Positions 49,595 through 60,999 of a stretch of DNA of 64,000 bases are shown here, piece after piece. The DNA lies in the NCBI GenBank assembly GCA_030549335.1, contig CM060195.1, positions 28,958,874 through 29,022,873 of the forward strand, in the 5' to 3' direction. A program made the translations under genes and the position numbers. The DNA is from Pontederia crassipes. Lineage: Eukaryota > Streptophyta > Magnoliopsida > Commelinales > Pontederiaceae. Each line of letters starts with the position of its first letter. Position 1 is the first letter of the stretch. A model generated the notes under the pieces. That model saw only the letters and a list, made by a program, of their open reading frames with translations. It made no database searches and was not told where the DNA came from.

Positions 49595-51747
49595 TTGTAT
49601 ATATTACAAGACACAGTAATTTCTGCCGTGGCTGCAGTAGGTAGTTCATCCAAATCAGAATCAGAAGCATCTAAGTTGTGGCACATGCGACTTGGACATA
49701 TGAGTCAGAAAGGATGGATATCCTCAGCAGACACAATCTTCTGGATGGTTAGAAGATATCTGAAATCGAATTCTGCAAGCACTGCATTTTTGGCAAGCAA
49801 AAATAACATCAATTCAGGAAAGCCGCGCATAAGACGAAGGCAACACTCAATTACATCCACGCTGACTGTTGATGTCCCTCTCTTGTTCCATCTCTAGGAG
49901 GTTCTAGATACTTCCAATCTGTGATAGATGATTACTCAAGAATGACATGGGTATTCATGATGAAGCACAAGAGCGAGGCATTTGAAGCTTTCAAGGAATG
50001 GAAAACTCTGGTGGAGAATCAGACATCGAGAAAAGTAAAACGTCTTCGTACCAATAACGACTTGGAGTTCTGTTCGTCTGAATTTGATTGATTCTGCAAG
50101 GATGAAGACATTGCCAGACATCACACCGTCAGAGATATACAACAATAAAATGGTGTAGCAGAACGCATGAACAGAACTCTTCTGGAGAGGGCACGGTGCA
50201 TGCTCTCTAATTCTGGACTAAACAAGTCATTCTGGGTTGAGTCTGTTAGCCCTACCTTGTCAATCAGAGTCATGCAATCGCGATCGATCTGAAGACTCCC
50301 ATTGAGGTATGATAAAAAAATTCCGCTGATTATACTAATCTGAAAGTGTTTGGCTGTCCAGCATATCATCACGTCAGCGAAGGAAAGTTGGAACCAAGAG
50401 CCAAAAAAAGAGTCTTTGTGGGATATGGTGCAGGTGTAAAAGGCTTCAGAATTTGGTTTCCCTCAGAGCAGAAGGTTATTCACAGTAGAAATATATCCTT
50501 TGATGAGATGTCTATGCTCAAGCAGAAATCAGATGTTGACTCAGCATAGGAGGGTGTCAACAAACATGTGAAGTTTGGATTAACTCCAATTCAGAATGGA
50601 TCAGAAGAATCTCATCAGGTTGAACAACCAGAGTCTGAGGAGAAAGCAGATGAAGAAACGACAAGTCTAGCTGCATGACGTGCTCATAGGCAAGTAGGTC
50701 CTCCTAAGCGTTATGTCTTTGAGGACATGGTTGCAGTTTATTACAAAAAGATGGAGAGAGGAATCACACGAAATACAGAAGAACACGAAGTGAAAAAACG
50801 ACGAGGGCTCTTTGTTATGAAGCACAAGAGCGAGGCATTTGAAGCTTTCAAGTAAGGAGAATCAAACATGAGTATTCATGATGAAGCACAAGAGTGAGGC
50901 ATTTGAAGCTTTCAAGCAATGGAAGACTCTGGTGGAGAATCAGACATCGAGAAAAGTGAAACGTCTTCGTACTGATAATGGCTTGAAATTTTGTTCGTCT
51001 GAATTTGATCGATTCTGCAAGGATGAAGGCATTGCCAGACATCACACCGTCAGAGATACACAACAACAGAATGATGCAGCAGAACGCATGAACAGAACTC
51101 TTCTGGAGAGGGCACGGTGCATGCTCTCTAATTCTGGACTGAACAAGTCATTCTAGGCTAAGGCTGTTAGCACAGCATGCTACCTTATCAATCAGAGTCC
51201 TGCAACCGCGATCGATCTGAAGACTCCCATTGAGATATGGTTAGGAAATTTCGCTGATTATACTAATCTGAAAGTGTTTAGCTGTCCAGCATATCATCAC
51301 GTCAGCGAAGGAAAGCTGGAACCAAGAGCCAAAGGAGTCTTTGTGGGATATGGTGCAGGTGTAAAAGGCTTCAAAATTTGGTTTCCCTCAGAGCAGAAGG
51401 TTATTCAAAGTAGAAATATATCCTTTGATGAGATGTCTATACTCAAGCAGAAATCAGATGTTGACTCAGCAGAGGAGGGTGTCAACAAACAGGTGGAGTT
51501 TGGATTAACTTCAATTCAGAATGGGTCAGAAGAATCTCATCAGGTTGAACAACCAGAGTCTGAGGAGCAAGTAGAGGGAGCAACGACAAGTCTAGCTGTA
51601 GGACGTGCTTGCAGGCAAGTAGGTCCTCCTAAACGTTATGGCTTTGAGGACATGGTTGCATATGCATTCCAAATAGTTGAAAAGGTGGAATCGCTAGATC
51701 AAGCTACAAGGATGCTATCGCATGTGCAAAATCAGAACAGGGATTGA
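49595..51747 (+). pseudogene. Copia integrase with internal duplication, RT missing
   Basis: A pre-integrase motif LWHMRLGHMSQKG (near 49676) and CKHCIFGK (near 49772) form the HHCC finger. The catalytic core is then present twice: 49951-50735 and 50872-51660, about 785 bp each, nearly identical and in direct order. Each has RLRTDN-type, AERMNRTLLERARCMLSN and FGCPAYHHVSEGKLEPRAK-like motifs. A third scrap of about 40 bp lies at 50816-50855. The second copy stays open from 51274 to 51747 and stops 55 bp before the 3' LTR. There is therefore no room for reverse transcriptase or RNase H. Several stops break the core in both copies. Confidence 0.8.
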
Positions 51748-51790
51748 CGGCGACAAAGAGTGTTAGATATCTGATTGTAGGATTCAATTC

Positions 51791-51802
51791 AAGGTGAAGA
51801 TT
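51791..51802 (+). promoter_or_regulatory. Polypurine tract of the intronic copia element
   Basis: AAGGTGAAGATT lies directly before the 3' LTR and fits the site that primes plus-strand synthesis in copia elements. Confidence 0.6.
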
Positions 51803-52149
51803 TGTTAAATAATGCCTTAAATCCTATTTTAACTAGAAATCTGTTTGGATCCAAAGAAGTAAAAGAAAATCTGTTATTTTCTTATCATGAGATTGTTAAG
51901 GAATTGATTTATTTTCTTATTACAAGGTAGGTGTCCTATTTTTGAGATTAATATAGAGTCTCAATTGGTCTCTAATTTCGATTATCTGTTAAAGGGAGTA
52001 TCTATATAAACTCCCTAAGATATCCAAAGAGAAAACAATCTGATCTAGTAATCATCTTCTATTTCTTCCATCTAATATAATTTTACGTCGCCTTAAATTT
52101 CTCAAATTTTTTCGCGGTGCATAATTTTTCTCGTGCAAAAATCCTAACA
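51803..52149 (+). repeat. 3' LTR of the intronic copia element
   Basis: Opens TGTTAAATAATGCCTTA and closes ATCCTAACA. It carries ATATAAACTCCCTAAG like its partner but lacks about 15 bp found in the 5' LTR. Confidence 0.85.
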
Positions 52150-52990
52150 CGAGCTGAGAAAAATTATCTCCTTTCCCTATAAATAAGTCCCTATCCTTAG
52201 TTACCCACCCGCTCCCGGTTTATTCCCTCCTAGTCGTGCCTCTCCTATTTGCCCATCTCTCTCCCCTTTTGGATCTGAAAACAATCGGTGCCTCTCCTAG
52301 TCTATGATTCCTCTTGATATTTAAAGTGAAAGTGATTACTCCGTCATTTCTTATCTGGTGATGTTATTATGATGTTGATGCATTTATAATGATTACTTGT
52401 ATTATGATTATGCCTATATTTTACATATTGAGTGTCAAGACTCACGAAAATTTTTATCTCTCCTACGTATTTAATATTGTGGTTGCAAATTTAAATCACT
52501 AAGGTAGTCAACATGCTTGTGATGACAGCACAACACATGGATGTTCTGAATATTTTAATTTTCTCACATGTCTTTTATTATGTTTCATACTCTTAGGATA
52601 ATGCAATAGTTGAGTTACTCAAAACTCTTTAGATGTTTCTTATTATCAAAATTTTCACACTATTATGGTGATCTTATTTTTGTATTATTGTTCATAAAAG
52701 ATGCTTTTCTTTCGCATTTGATCTTATAATTCGTTGACTAGTCAAGACCTATCTTTTAGTGAATATGATGTTATGTATATATGCCAGCTATCATTCTGTG
52801 AGACGTATTCTATTGACTTAAACCATTGGATTGGTCGCATAAACATGCATCAAAAGATATTATGGAGTAAATAAACAATTTGATTGTGACACATAAAAGT
52901 GGGATTTAAGTCTATGGCGCAAATTGATACACTGGTGTAGCGGAGGAAGGGCCACATCTTTTAGATAATCTTTTTTGTTCTGATCATCCT
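52150..52990 (+). repeat. Old LTR fragment of the solo-LTR family
   Basis: Collinear, diverged matches to 31620-32000 are visible: ACACATGGATGTTCTGA, ATAATGCAATAGTTGAGTTA and a TTGACTAGTCAA palindrome at 52734-52745, followed by GAATATGATGTTATG. It begins beside the copia 3' LTR, so the copia element may have inserted into it. The true start is not identified. Confidence 0.55.
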
Positions 52991-53397
52991 TTTTTTTTAC
53001 TTTTTTCCTCCAAAAGAGAAAAATATATTATTTATTTTCTACCACTAGTTCCGACTCAATCAAATTTCCTCGACCTTTTTGTCAAATCTAGGACTTTAAC
53101 TTTATTCTTCCCTAGGTTGTATTGGTTTCAGTGTAATAAATTAGGAAATTTTTTTTTTCTAATAAAATTGTTATTAAAAACCTTTCAAGAGAGGTTAAAT
53201 CTTATGCACATATTAAACAAGAAGGGATTTTTACTAATCGTCAAACACAAAAATAGGTTAGAAAAAAGATCTGTGGAAATTCATCCTAACAAATTGTATA
53301 ATCGTAAATGCCGGAACTGATAAAAAGTTGATTTAACTAAAATGAACCCAACAAATAATGAAAAATGAGGGAAGAAAAAAAGGATTGAACGAGTTAC

Positions 53398-53911
53398 CTT
53401 CACAACCATCGATAAGGTATGGGTTTCCTCGAAAGCCATCTCTGCACTTGCAAAAGAATCCCATATTTTGTTGATAGCCGGTTGCAACGTTCGTGTCGAC
53501 GCAGGCACTGTTTATGCTGCGACATGCGAAGTTGCTACCGCTCTGCATAAAATAATTGCAGCTTCAAGTACGGCGATTTCGGAACTGATATAAAATAATT
53601 GCAACCGGATATCGATGTTGGAGACGACCTCGATGGCGCCGCTCGAGCTGCCGCCCAAGAAGAGCCTAGGGGGACTGGCGGTGGCGTCGCACGTGAGGTC
53701 GAAGCCCGGCCGGAAGCAGCCATCGCCGATACCGAACGGATACTGGAAGGTGATGTTGCCGCAGCTTGTCGCGCAGTTGGAAGGAAGGGCGAGAGTTATG
53801 CTTGCCGTAGTGGAATTAGCCACCACCGCCGAAGTGACTGATGCAAGCAGAAGCAGAAGTGACTGATGCAAGCAGAAGCAGCAGAAATGGCGAGAGCACA
53901 CGTACTGCCAT
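53398..53911 (-). pseudogene. WAK exon 1: signal peptide, GUB_WAK domain, first EGF
   Basis: ATG at 53909-53911 opens [20 protein letters not shown], a clear signal peptide. A 25-bp perfect tandem duplication (53831-53855 and 53856-53880) then shifts the frame. With a single copy the frame would run into the ORF that carries [20 protein letters not shown], the cysteine-rich wall-binding core. After [17 protein letters not shown] about 150 residues usual in the family are missing. Another frame resumes with [15 protein letters not shown] and CKCRDGFRGNPY of an EGF repeat. The exon ends at 53398 before GTAACT. A tiny intron (GTTGCA..TATGCAG) could instead explain the second shift, but is not known in this position of WAKs. 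Confidence 0.8.
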
Positions 53912-53995
53912 CTCCGTGATGTCGCAAAGAGTACGGTGCTTATTGGTGGGCAGTCTTGATAAAAAAAGAAAAAGGATATTAGAAAGTACAGGGAG

Positions 53996-56900
53996 TGTAA
54001 CACCCGCTTCAAAAAAAAAAAAAAAAACCGACACTTCCTCTCCAAAAACTTGTCTTTATCTCTTTAGCCTCGCTCTTTTTATTTGTCTCCATCTCTTTGG
54101 ATCCATCACCCTGATTCTTCTATTCTTTCCACCAGCCGAGCTCCCCAAATGGTGAGCTGCTGCCGCCCAATTCCCCCCAATAGACGCATGCTGGCGCAGG
54201 GAGATGGATCTGCCGCCAGGATTTTGCCTTCATCGTGAAGGAAGAGGACAACAAGCAGCTTCCTCTCTCCTCTTCTCAGTTCTATAAGAAGTCGAGACAC
54301 CCCTTCTTCTTCCCCTGCCCTTTATTCTCTTACAGCCCAAGCTTCGTCCTCACTTGTCCTATTTCTCCGACAAGTGGGCAGCAAAGAGCGAGGGGATGAT
54401 GCCGGCAATCGTCTCCGGCGTAGGCAATGAAGGGCGTAAAGAAGAACGTCAGCACATTGAGGATCTGTCCTTCTTCCTTCTCTCCTGTTTCCCTCGACTC
54501 CTGTTTCCCTAGTTTCGACCTCGCCTCTCACTCGTCTCATTTCCCCTGCGACGAGTGGACAGCAACAAGTGAGCACGGACGTCGGCAACCACCTTCGGCA
54601 CTGACGACATGAGAAGGGGTGAGAGACACGGACAGCACTAGGACGAACCCAACGACTTAGGCAAGAAGGTGTGTAGGTTCGGGATTTTTTTCCTAGGTCG
54701 AGTTTCTCGACGAGTTAAGTATGCTTGATTTACGCCATGAATAGAACCAGCAAAGATGCATAAATGATGTCCCTTAAGATGATTACATTATGACCTTTTT
54801 GCTATGAATGAATTGATGCATGATTCATCCCTTTGAACGAATCTGTACACGTCCTAATGTCATGATCTATATGTGCAATCGAATTGATGTTACAATGAAA
54901 GAAGTATGAAATCGATTATCAAAGCCTTCTTTTCTAATTTCCATGCTTAGCACGATTCCTACGTTAAATTTTGAATGCTCTGTGGATGCTCGCTTTGTGA
55001 TATTAGTAGCTTAGTTGACTTAGTCATATTATGCCGTCGATAGTCGGAAAGTAACGAAACCTTGAACTTGCTTTACGACTCGACAGAACACGGCCCGGGC
55101 TCTGTCATCACCGCACCGGGTTAACCCCGAGCACGGTCCGGGTCCGCCATGGACGCCGAGCTCGAGCTCGGGGCGAACCAGGTGCCCGGACCGGGTCACC
55201 CACGACTGCCCTGGGTTTTTGCGTGAAGAAGACGATCGGGAGAGTCCACTCTCCTGACTCGGTCGTCTTCCCAACTCGGCCCGGGTGTAACCCATACTCG
55301 GTCCGGGTTCTTCTCAGTTTGTCAACTCGACAGACCGAGTTTGATTCCGACCAACTCGGCTTGGGTCTTCATTCACTCGGCCCGGGTTCTGGTCCTGTTT
55401 TCCGATATTACGATTTTCAACTTTCTGAATAAATATGAGATCTCATGATTATTTTTATGTTGACCCATAAATGTTATTCATTGATTCTAAACTGACCCAT
55501 ATCTCATATTTGAGCATGATTCGAAATCTCTCTTCAAGAAAAGAATCGAAGATGATTATGCTTTCTATGTCATGAACTATATTGATCTTCGTGGAACCTA
55601 TGATTATGACTATGATTCTGAATTAATGATGACCCCTATGAACATGATGATGCATGAATGAGAACGCTGACATGAAGAACAAGAATGTTAAGAAATGGCG
55701 ACCACACTCCTTGATCGACTAAAATATTTTCGACAGATGACCGTGATCTTAGGGCATCCGTCGTGTGGATTGGAAGTAACGACCCCCTCACCCAAACCCT
55801 GATTTCTAAACAACTTCCATCCACTTGATTACTTAACTAAACAAAATTAAGATGATGACCTGTCATTGCCTTGATCGGTGAACGGACCGAAAGACATGCG
55901 CAGGTTACTTGTCATTGCCTTGATCGGTGGACGGACCTAAAGAACAGGAGCATGTATGATGAGAGATGATGTTCTCGCCTTATAACAGGCCCCCTCATGA
56001 ATTACCATTTGCTCTATCTAGGCGGGAGTCTCTCCCATGGATGTTTCATCTCGCCGGTGGCGGGGGCATCCAAACCCGACGGGGTTCGCCGTGGCACTGA
56101 TCCCCCACGAGCACATGATGTCTAGATAGTTGTGTATCCATCTAAGCAATGGTATTCCCTTCAAGATAAAGAGCTCTTCAAAAGATAAATGTAAAAGATG
56201 CATGAAAAGCAAAGATGTAAAGTCAGGAATGCATAAAAGATGAATGAAAAGTATGAAAGTCAAGCATGGCAATTGAATGTGAAAAATGTGTTCACTATCA
56301 TGATCTTGATCTTCTTATATGATGTTGCTATTATGATTTCCCATCTATGCCATGACTCATGAAATTCTATCCATCATGACTTAATCTTTTATCATGCTGA
56401 TTTCTTCTATAACATTGATGCTATGATCTCCATTTTTACTGTAACTAATGACATCGGTTCATGATGACTTGATCTTTCTCTCATGTTGATTTCACCTCCT
56501 TTCATGTCACCCTTTTGATGGGAGAAAATATGTTCTCTCTCTCTTGTGATCTGATTTCTACTATGATATTAATGTTATGATCTCCATTATGCCATTTTTA
56601 TGAAAAGATGACTTCTCTCTTCCTCTCGAGAAATCTGATCCTACTTTGATACATATGCTATAATCTCCTTTATTCCATTTTGACAGGACATATTTATCGT
56701 GATGTTTCTATGAAAGTTATACACTCTTCTCATGCCATATTTTGATTAGAACTAATTATGATAACTCAATTTCATTTCCCTTTCCTTATATAAATTTCAT
56801 GCTAAATTTTGACAGAACTGATTTATGATTTATATGAACTCACACTTAGCTTTATGCTAACGGTTGAGCTTGCTCCCCTGTGTGATCCCCACAGGTATTT

Positions 56901-57282
56901 GACGATGATCGCGAGTTGTTGATGTGTGTGCGACGACTACATCTTGGTGGTGTATGCGCGTGGATACCTAGAGTTTAGATGAGACCTATAGAGTTGTACT
57001 TTTGGCACAAATTTGTATATGCCTCTTGGATGCACCATTTTTTATTTAGCTTTCGCATTTCTTTCATATTATTATATTATTCTATTTCTTTAAGTCTTCC
57101 GCTAGATTCATTGAGTCCTCCGCTGCATTATTATATTAATTTAGTCTACCGCTTTGCATTTCCTTGGTGTTGACCGTCCAGTCAACAAAAGAGTCAAGTA
57201 AGAAGAAAAGAGTCAAAGAGTCAACGTAGCGCCACGGGAGGAGGTCGTGCCGTGTGGCGGGGCCGAATTTTGGGACGCTACA
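53996..57282 (+). mobile_element. Solo LTR with perfect 5-bp target duplication, upstream of WAK
   Basis: It begins TGTAACACCCGCTTC and ends TTTTGGGACGCTACA, and GGGAG lies on both sides (53991-53995 and 57283-57287). At 3287 bp, with no gag or pol, it is a solo LTR of the same family as 3297-5989 and 29795-32057. Inside are a Tekay-like GC-rich section with AACTCGGCC and CGGCCCGGGTTCT strings (55080-55400), a small duplication GCCTTGATCGGTG(A/G)ACGGACC near 55876 and 55917, and TTGAC-6-GTCAA at 57170-57185. It lies 85 bp upstream of the WAK ATG, in the likely promoter or leader. Confidence 0.88.
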
Positions 57283-57479
57283 GGGAGCATACGGATTCGT
57301 TGATCGATTTCTTCTTGTGCATGCAAGCTAGCTATCTTTATCCATTTAAACAAGTTCCCAATTTTGGAATGGCGTCTTCCTATGTAATGAGAATTTGAGA
57401 ATAATTCAACGCGTGTTTAGTGCATACACATGCATAGCACTTTGAATCACAAGGTTTAGACATGAAAGGGATCTATATA

Positions 57480-58400
57480 TAATTTCGTGCATCTAACTAC
57501 CTCTATCTTTCTTCCATTCTTCATCTTATTTTTTATCTTTTTTAATTATTTTAATGTATCTCTTTGACTTTATGCATTATGATAACTTAAATCTATTAAT
57601 TAATATTTCTTATTTAAAAATTCACATATTTCATACATATAAGGTATCGTATTTCTCTTTGACTTCATGCATTACAATAATGTAAGTCTATTGCTTACTT
57701 TTAGTTAACGATGAAAAGTCATAATAATTTTTAAATTTAAAAAGTCACATATCTTGTATCTACTTAACTCTATTATTTACTTTTGGTTAATATGAAGAGT
57801 CATAATTATTTTTTAAAATTTGAAATATTAATAAGTTAACTAGATGATCTTTAATTATTATTTAGAATAGGATATTAAATTTTCTTTGGATTCTTTATTT
57901 TCTTTATTTCTATGTCTTTGAATTATTTTAATATTTTCTTTGACTTCATGCATAAATTATTTAACAATAAATTATGATAACATAAATATATTAATTACTT
58001 TTATCATATATATAATATAATTTCATACATCAATCACATCTATCGTTCCTTCGTTCTTCATTTTCTTTTTCTCCTTTTTTTGAATAATTTTAATACTTCT
58101 CTTTGACTTCATGCATTATGGTACTTAAGCTTATTAATTATGATAACTTAAGTTTACTAATTACTTTTAGTTAATTATGACAAGTAATAATTATTTTTAA
58201 ATTTAAAAAGTCACATATTTTACATGAAAAGTCATAGTTATTTTTGAATTTGAAAGATCATATATATTAACCATGTGATCTTTAATTATTATTTATAGTA
58301 TGATATTAAATTTTGTTTTTCATTCTTTATTTTATTTTTTCTTATTTTATTTGAAGTATTTTAATCATTCTCTTTGACTTCATGGATAAATTATTTCACA
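57480..58400. repeat. Degenerate AT-rich tandem repeat with TTTGACTTCATGCAT core
   Basis: CTTTGACTT(C/T)ATGCAT-type strings recur near 57562, 57656, 57940, 58102 and 58373. Between them are AAAAAGTCACATAT, TGATCTTTAATTATTATTTA and ATATTAAATTTT. The unit length varies. No coding potential is evident. Confidence 0.6.
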
Positions 58401-59613
58401 AGAATACACATCGATGTCCATAGCAACAGCGATGTGCGTCGACCTTCACATACAAGCACTACTAGGTGAATGCTTCGCATTATGCCTTTTTATTTATTTT
58501 TCCTCTTCTCCATTGTTGTACTAACGACAAGCCTTCAACCCTAGCATGGACGATGAGGGCACACGAAGGTGTTTGGCGACCTTGCAATTGTCCGATGGTG
58601 AGCTGTCACCGCCGACTCCACTTGTGGGACCACCAAATCGGAATCACCAACCTGGCTTCAGACTCCATCACCCAAGCCGTCGTCCTACTCCTTTCCCGTA
58701 GCCACTTCGAGCACCCCATGCTGCTTTTTTGCGCCCTCTATGGAGGATGATTTCTACGAAAGGTGATGTTAAGAATTTGGCGTCATGGTGATGGGCGAGC
58801 CATCTGCTAGAGGTTCATCAAAAAGGATGTTTGATGATCTCAATGGAGGATGATCTCCTTACAAAGTGATGTTACTGATATTCAATTCTACAGCGGTACA
58901 TGGGGTGCACTGCATGATGATTCTTGGGGTCCTCCACCTACTCAGTGCTCCATTGTCTTCCTATGGAGCTTATGATCTGGCCGCTCTCACCCATCAAGTG
59001 ACTAGGATTGAACGTGATGTCAGGAGGAAGGGTCGAGATGTTCACTACATTTCAGGGTCACTTTAGGCTTTTTACGTAACACAAGGCTTTGTACCTCTGA
59101 TTGTTTGTGAGGATGGCAGTCCCGATGAGTTATAGATCCTTTGGTTTTTTGTTGTACCCTTCTTTGATGATGTCAAAAGGGGGAGAAGTTTGGAAATTTC
59201 TATGCCTTGGATAGTAGTTGTTTATGTTTTTGTTTCATGTTAGTGGCATTCACCATTTTGTGCATGTACACATGTTAGTTGTATGTTGGACCATTATGAT
59301 CTTGGATGTATTTTGAACTATTATTCTGATATGTGACGATGTTTATTATTTTGTCATGAGATTTTGTGTCATCATATTATCATTTGGCTATTATGACTTC
59401 AAATAATATTATATAGTTCATATATTCAAGGGGTTAGATATGCGTATATGTAGGGGGAGTGTGCTTACATTCTTTATATATTTCATTCTTCTATCGTTCA
59501 ATTAGTGTGTCATCATAAAAAAGGAGGAAATCATTTATTGTGCGAAATCTGTGTAAGTATAGGAAGTAGTATGTGCATGCTAGATGTGGGTACGTAAAGA
59601 TCGAATTCCCTTT
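58401..59613 (+). other. Unclassified stretch ending in a copia-like 3' remnant
   Basis: Around 58520-58740 base composition is richer in GC and frames are open, but no domain is recognised. Near 58980-59066 a frame reads AALTHQVTRIERDVRRKGRD, of unknown origin. From 59160, GTCAAAAGGGGGAGAAG and later AGGGGGAGTG and AAAAAAGGAGGAAATC resemble the multi-purine region that precedes the 3' LTR in the 26092-36162 element. It may be a SIRE-like relic cut off by the Athila-like element. Confidence 0.4.
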
Positions 59614-60967
59614 TGCCAGAATGTAAATAAGTTTTAAAAATTTATAATCCCAACTACACTTCTTAGGTTGCAAGTATATAACCGTCGTTGTCGTATAGAT
59701 TGGGGTCGATTCGCAGGGAGAGAATTTAGATTGTACTTCACAAATACTACCAAGAAAATGTCGTGAATTAAAAAGGACCGACTAAGAGAAGTAAATGACT
59801 AAGAAATAAGAGTATATTTTCCGTTTTAAGTTTTGTAATTTGTTTGTTGTTTTCGTATTTAACTAGAAAACTCGAGCAAAGTAAAATATGGAATAAGTAT
59901 CGTTGCTAAATCGATATGTAGAAACAGAGGCACGAGGGATCATTCTCATGGGGGAGACTTGGCGAACAGACATTGTTTCCTTAAAGGTTACATTCAGATG
60001 ATGACATTAGGTTCTCCTACTATCATATTTGAACCGAGTCGATTTACCAATATGTGATATTAAATTGAAAGTTCGTAGAAATCCTCTCTCGATTCGTTCT
60101 ACATAAGGAAGTGAAAATAATAGTTACAGTTCTCCTTCTTTACAGCCATGCTAACCTATCGGCTCACAGCATGCTGTTGATCGACATACGCTCTCTTCTC
60201 AGGAAACTATCGAGTGAAGATGAACATGTTCTCACAATGTGCACGGGAATAGCATTGAGATCAAAAATCATGAAAGCTAATCATCCGAATCAATAAAAAC
60301 ATCAAACCGAGTCTAAATCTGTTGAATGATCCCTCAGCCTCGAAAGCTGATTAGTTAGACATAATAAACATAAACTTCAAGCTAATAGAAAAGTTAATGC
60401 GGCAAGATAATGTGCGGAAATGAAAACGTAAACTAAAATGAATGTTCATCCTGCTGTCGGAATGACTGAAGATGATCTCCTCTTCATTGACTCCGAGCTC
60501 TCTCCTTTCCTTTCTTTCTGATGATTTCTCCCCCCAAAAGCCCCTTGGTTCCTTCCAGCTTTTCCCTTTTAATACCCTCTTTCCTCTGGTTTTCCTCTTT
60601 CGATCTTCGTCACTTGTCTTCGCTAATCCTTCAGTCGTTTGATCTTCGATAGGTGTCCATATGAGGATTTGTCCTCTTGATTCCCTATGATCTCGTCAGA
60701 CGGTGTATGGTGCCACTTGTCTTGTGGTCTAGATTGGTCTGATTAGGCTGCGGGCTCTCCCTTTTTGCCGTGTTCGCTTATTTTGCCAATCATCTGATTA
60801 CAAGCAGAGATAAGGGGAATATACAAATATAGGCTGAAAAGTGATTTGGATGGCTTGGACTGTCGAAAAAAGGGGTAAATGTATATAGTGCGAATTGCTT
60901 TAATTCATTATTAGAGAAAATGTGGTGCTTTTTCCATGTTAAAATAGGTATAAAATACAAGCCATCA
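59614..60967 (-). repeat. 3' LTR of the Athila-like element
   Basis: On the minus strand it begins TGATGGCTTGTATTTTATACC right after the purine tract and ends near TACATTCTGGCA. The CCTGCGAATCGACCCC and TACTTGCAACCTAAGAAG-type text near its end is characteristic of Athila/Tat LTRs. The partner LTR is outside the window, so the outer end (59614) rests on the TG..CA rule alone. Confidence 0.65.
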
Positions 60968-60982
60968 AAATTCCCCCAAACT
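60968..60982 (-). promoter_or_regulatory. Polypurine tract of the Athila-like element
   Basis: Minus strand TTTGGGGGAATTT directly precedes the LTR. Upstream of it lies GCTTGAGGACAAGCAAGG, typical of the 3' non-coding region of these elements. Confidence 0.75.
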
Positions 60983-60999
60983 TAAGTCCTTGCTTGTCC

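Larger units (their letters stand above)
48007..52149 (+). mobile_element. Ty1/copia element lacking reverse transcriptase, in WAK intron 1
   Basis: LTRs of about 350 bp (48007-48368 and 51803-52149) start TGTTAAATAATGC and end near CCTAA(T/C)A. A primer site and a purine tract lie at the expected places. Gag, protease and integrase segments follow in copia order, but reverse transcriptase and RNase H are absent. An integrase segment is present twice. Flanks CCAAC and CGAGC do not match well as a target duplication. It is opposite in direction to the WAK gene. Multiple stops make it non-autonomous and probably inactive. Confidence 0.85.
41358..53911 (-). pseudogene. Wall-associated kinase (WAK) pseudogene, three exons
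   Basis: Order on the minus strand is signal peptide, galacturonan-binding domain, EGF-like repeat, calcium-binding EGF, transmembrane segment, then Ser/Thr kinase: the full plan of a plant WAK. In the family these plasma-membrane proteins bind pectin outside and signal inside. Both exon junctions keep phase: exon 1 ends CE(G and exon 2 opens AT)IDEC; exon 2 ends LLL(G and exon 3 opens GT)AIIG. Four lesions are visible: a 25-bp tandem duplication shifting the frame after the signal peptide, a missing part with frame change in the extracellular domain, TGA in the calcium-EGF, and TAA after the kinase lysine. Intron 1 is 10,612 bp because of transposon insertion. Splice sites are predicted only. 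Rare read-through or alternative starts cannot be excluded. Confidence 0.85.

Noticed and set aside
48002-52154. Target duplication CCAAC/CGAGC for the intronic copia element
   Set aside because: Only three of five bases match, so the duplication is not claimed.
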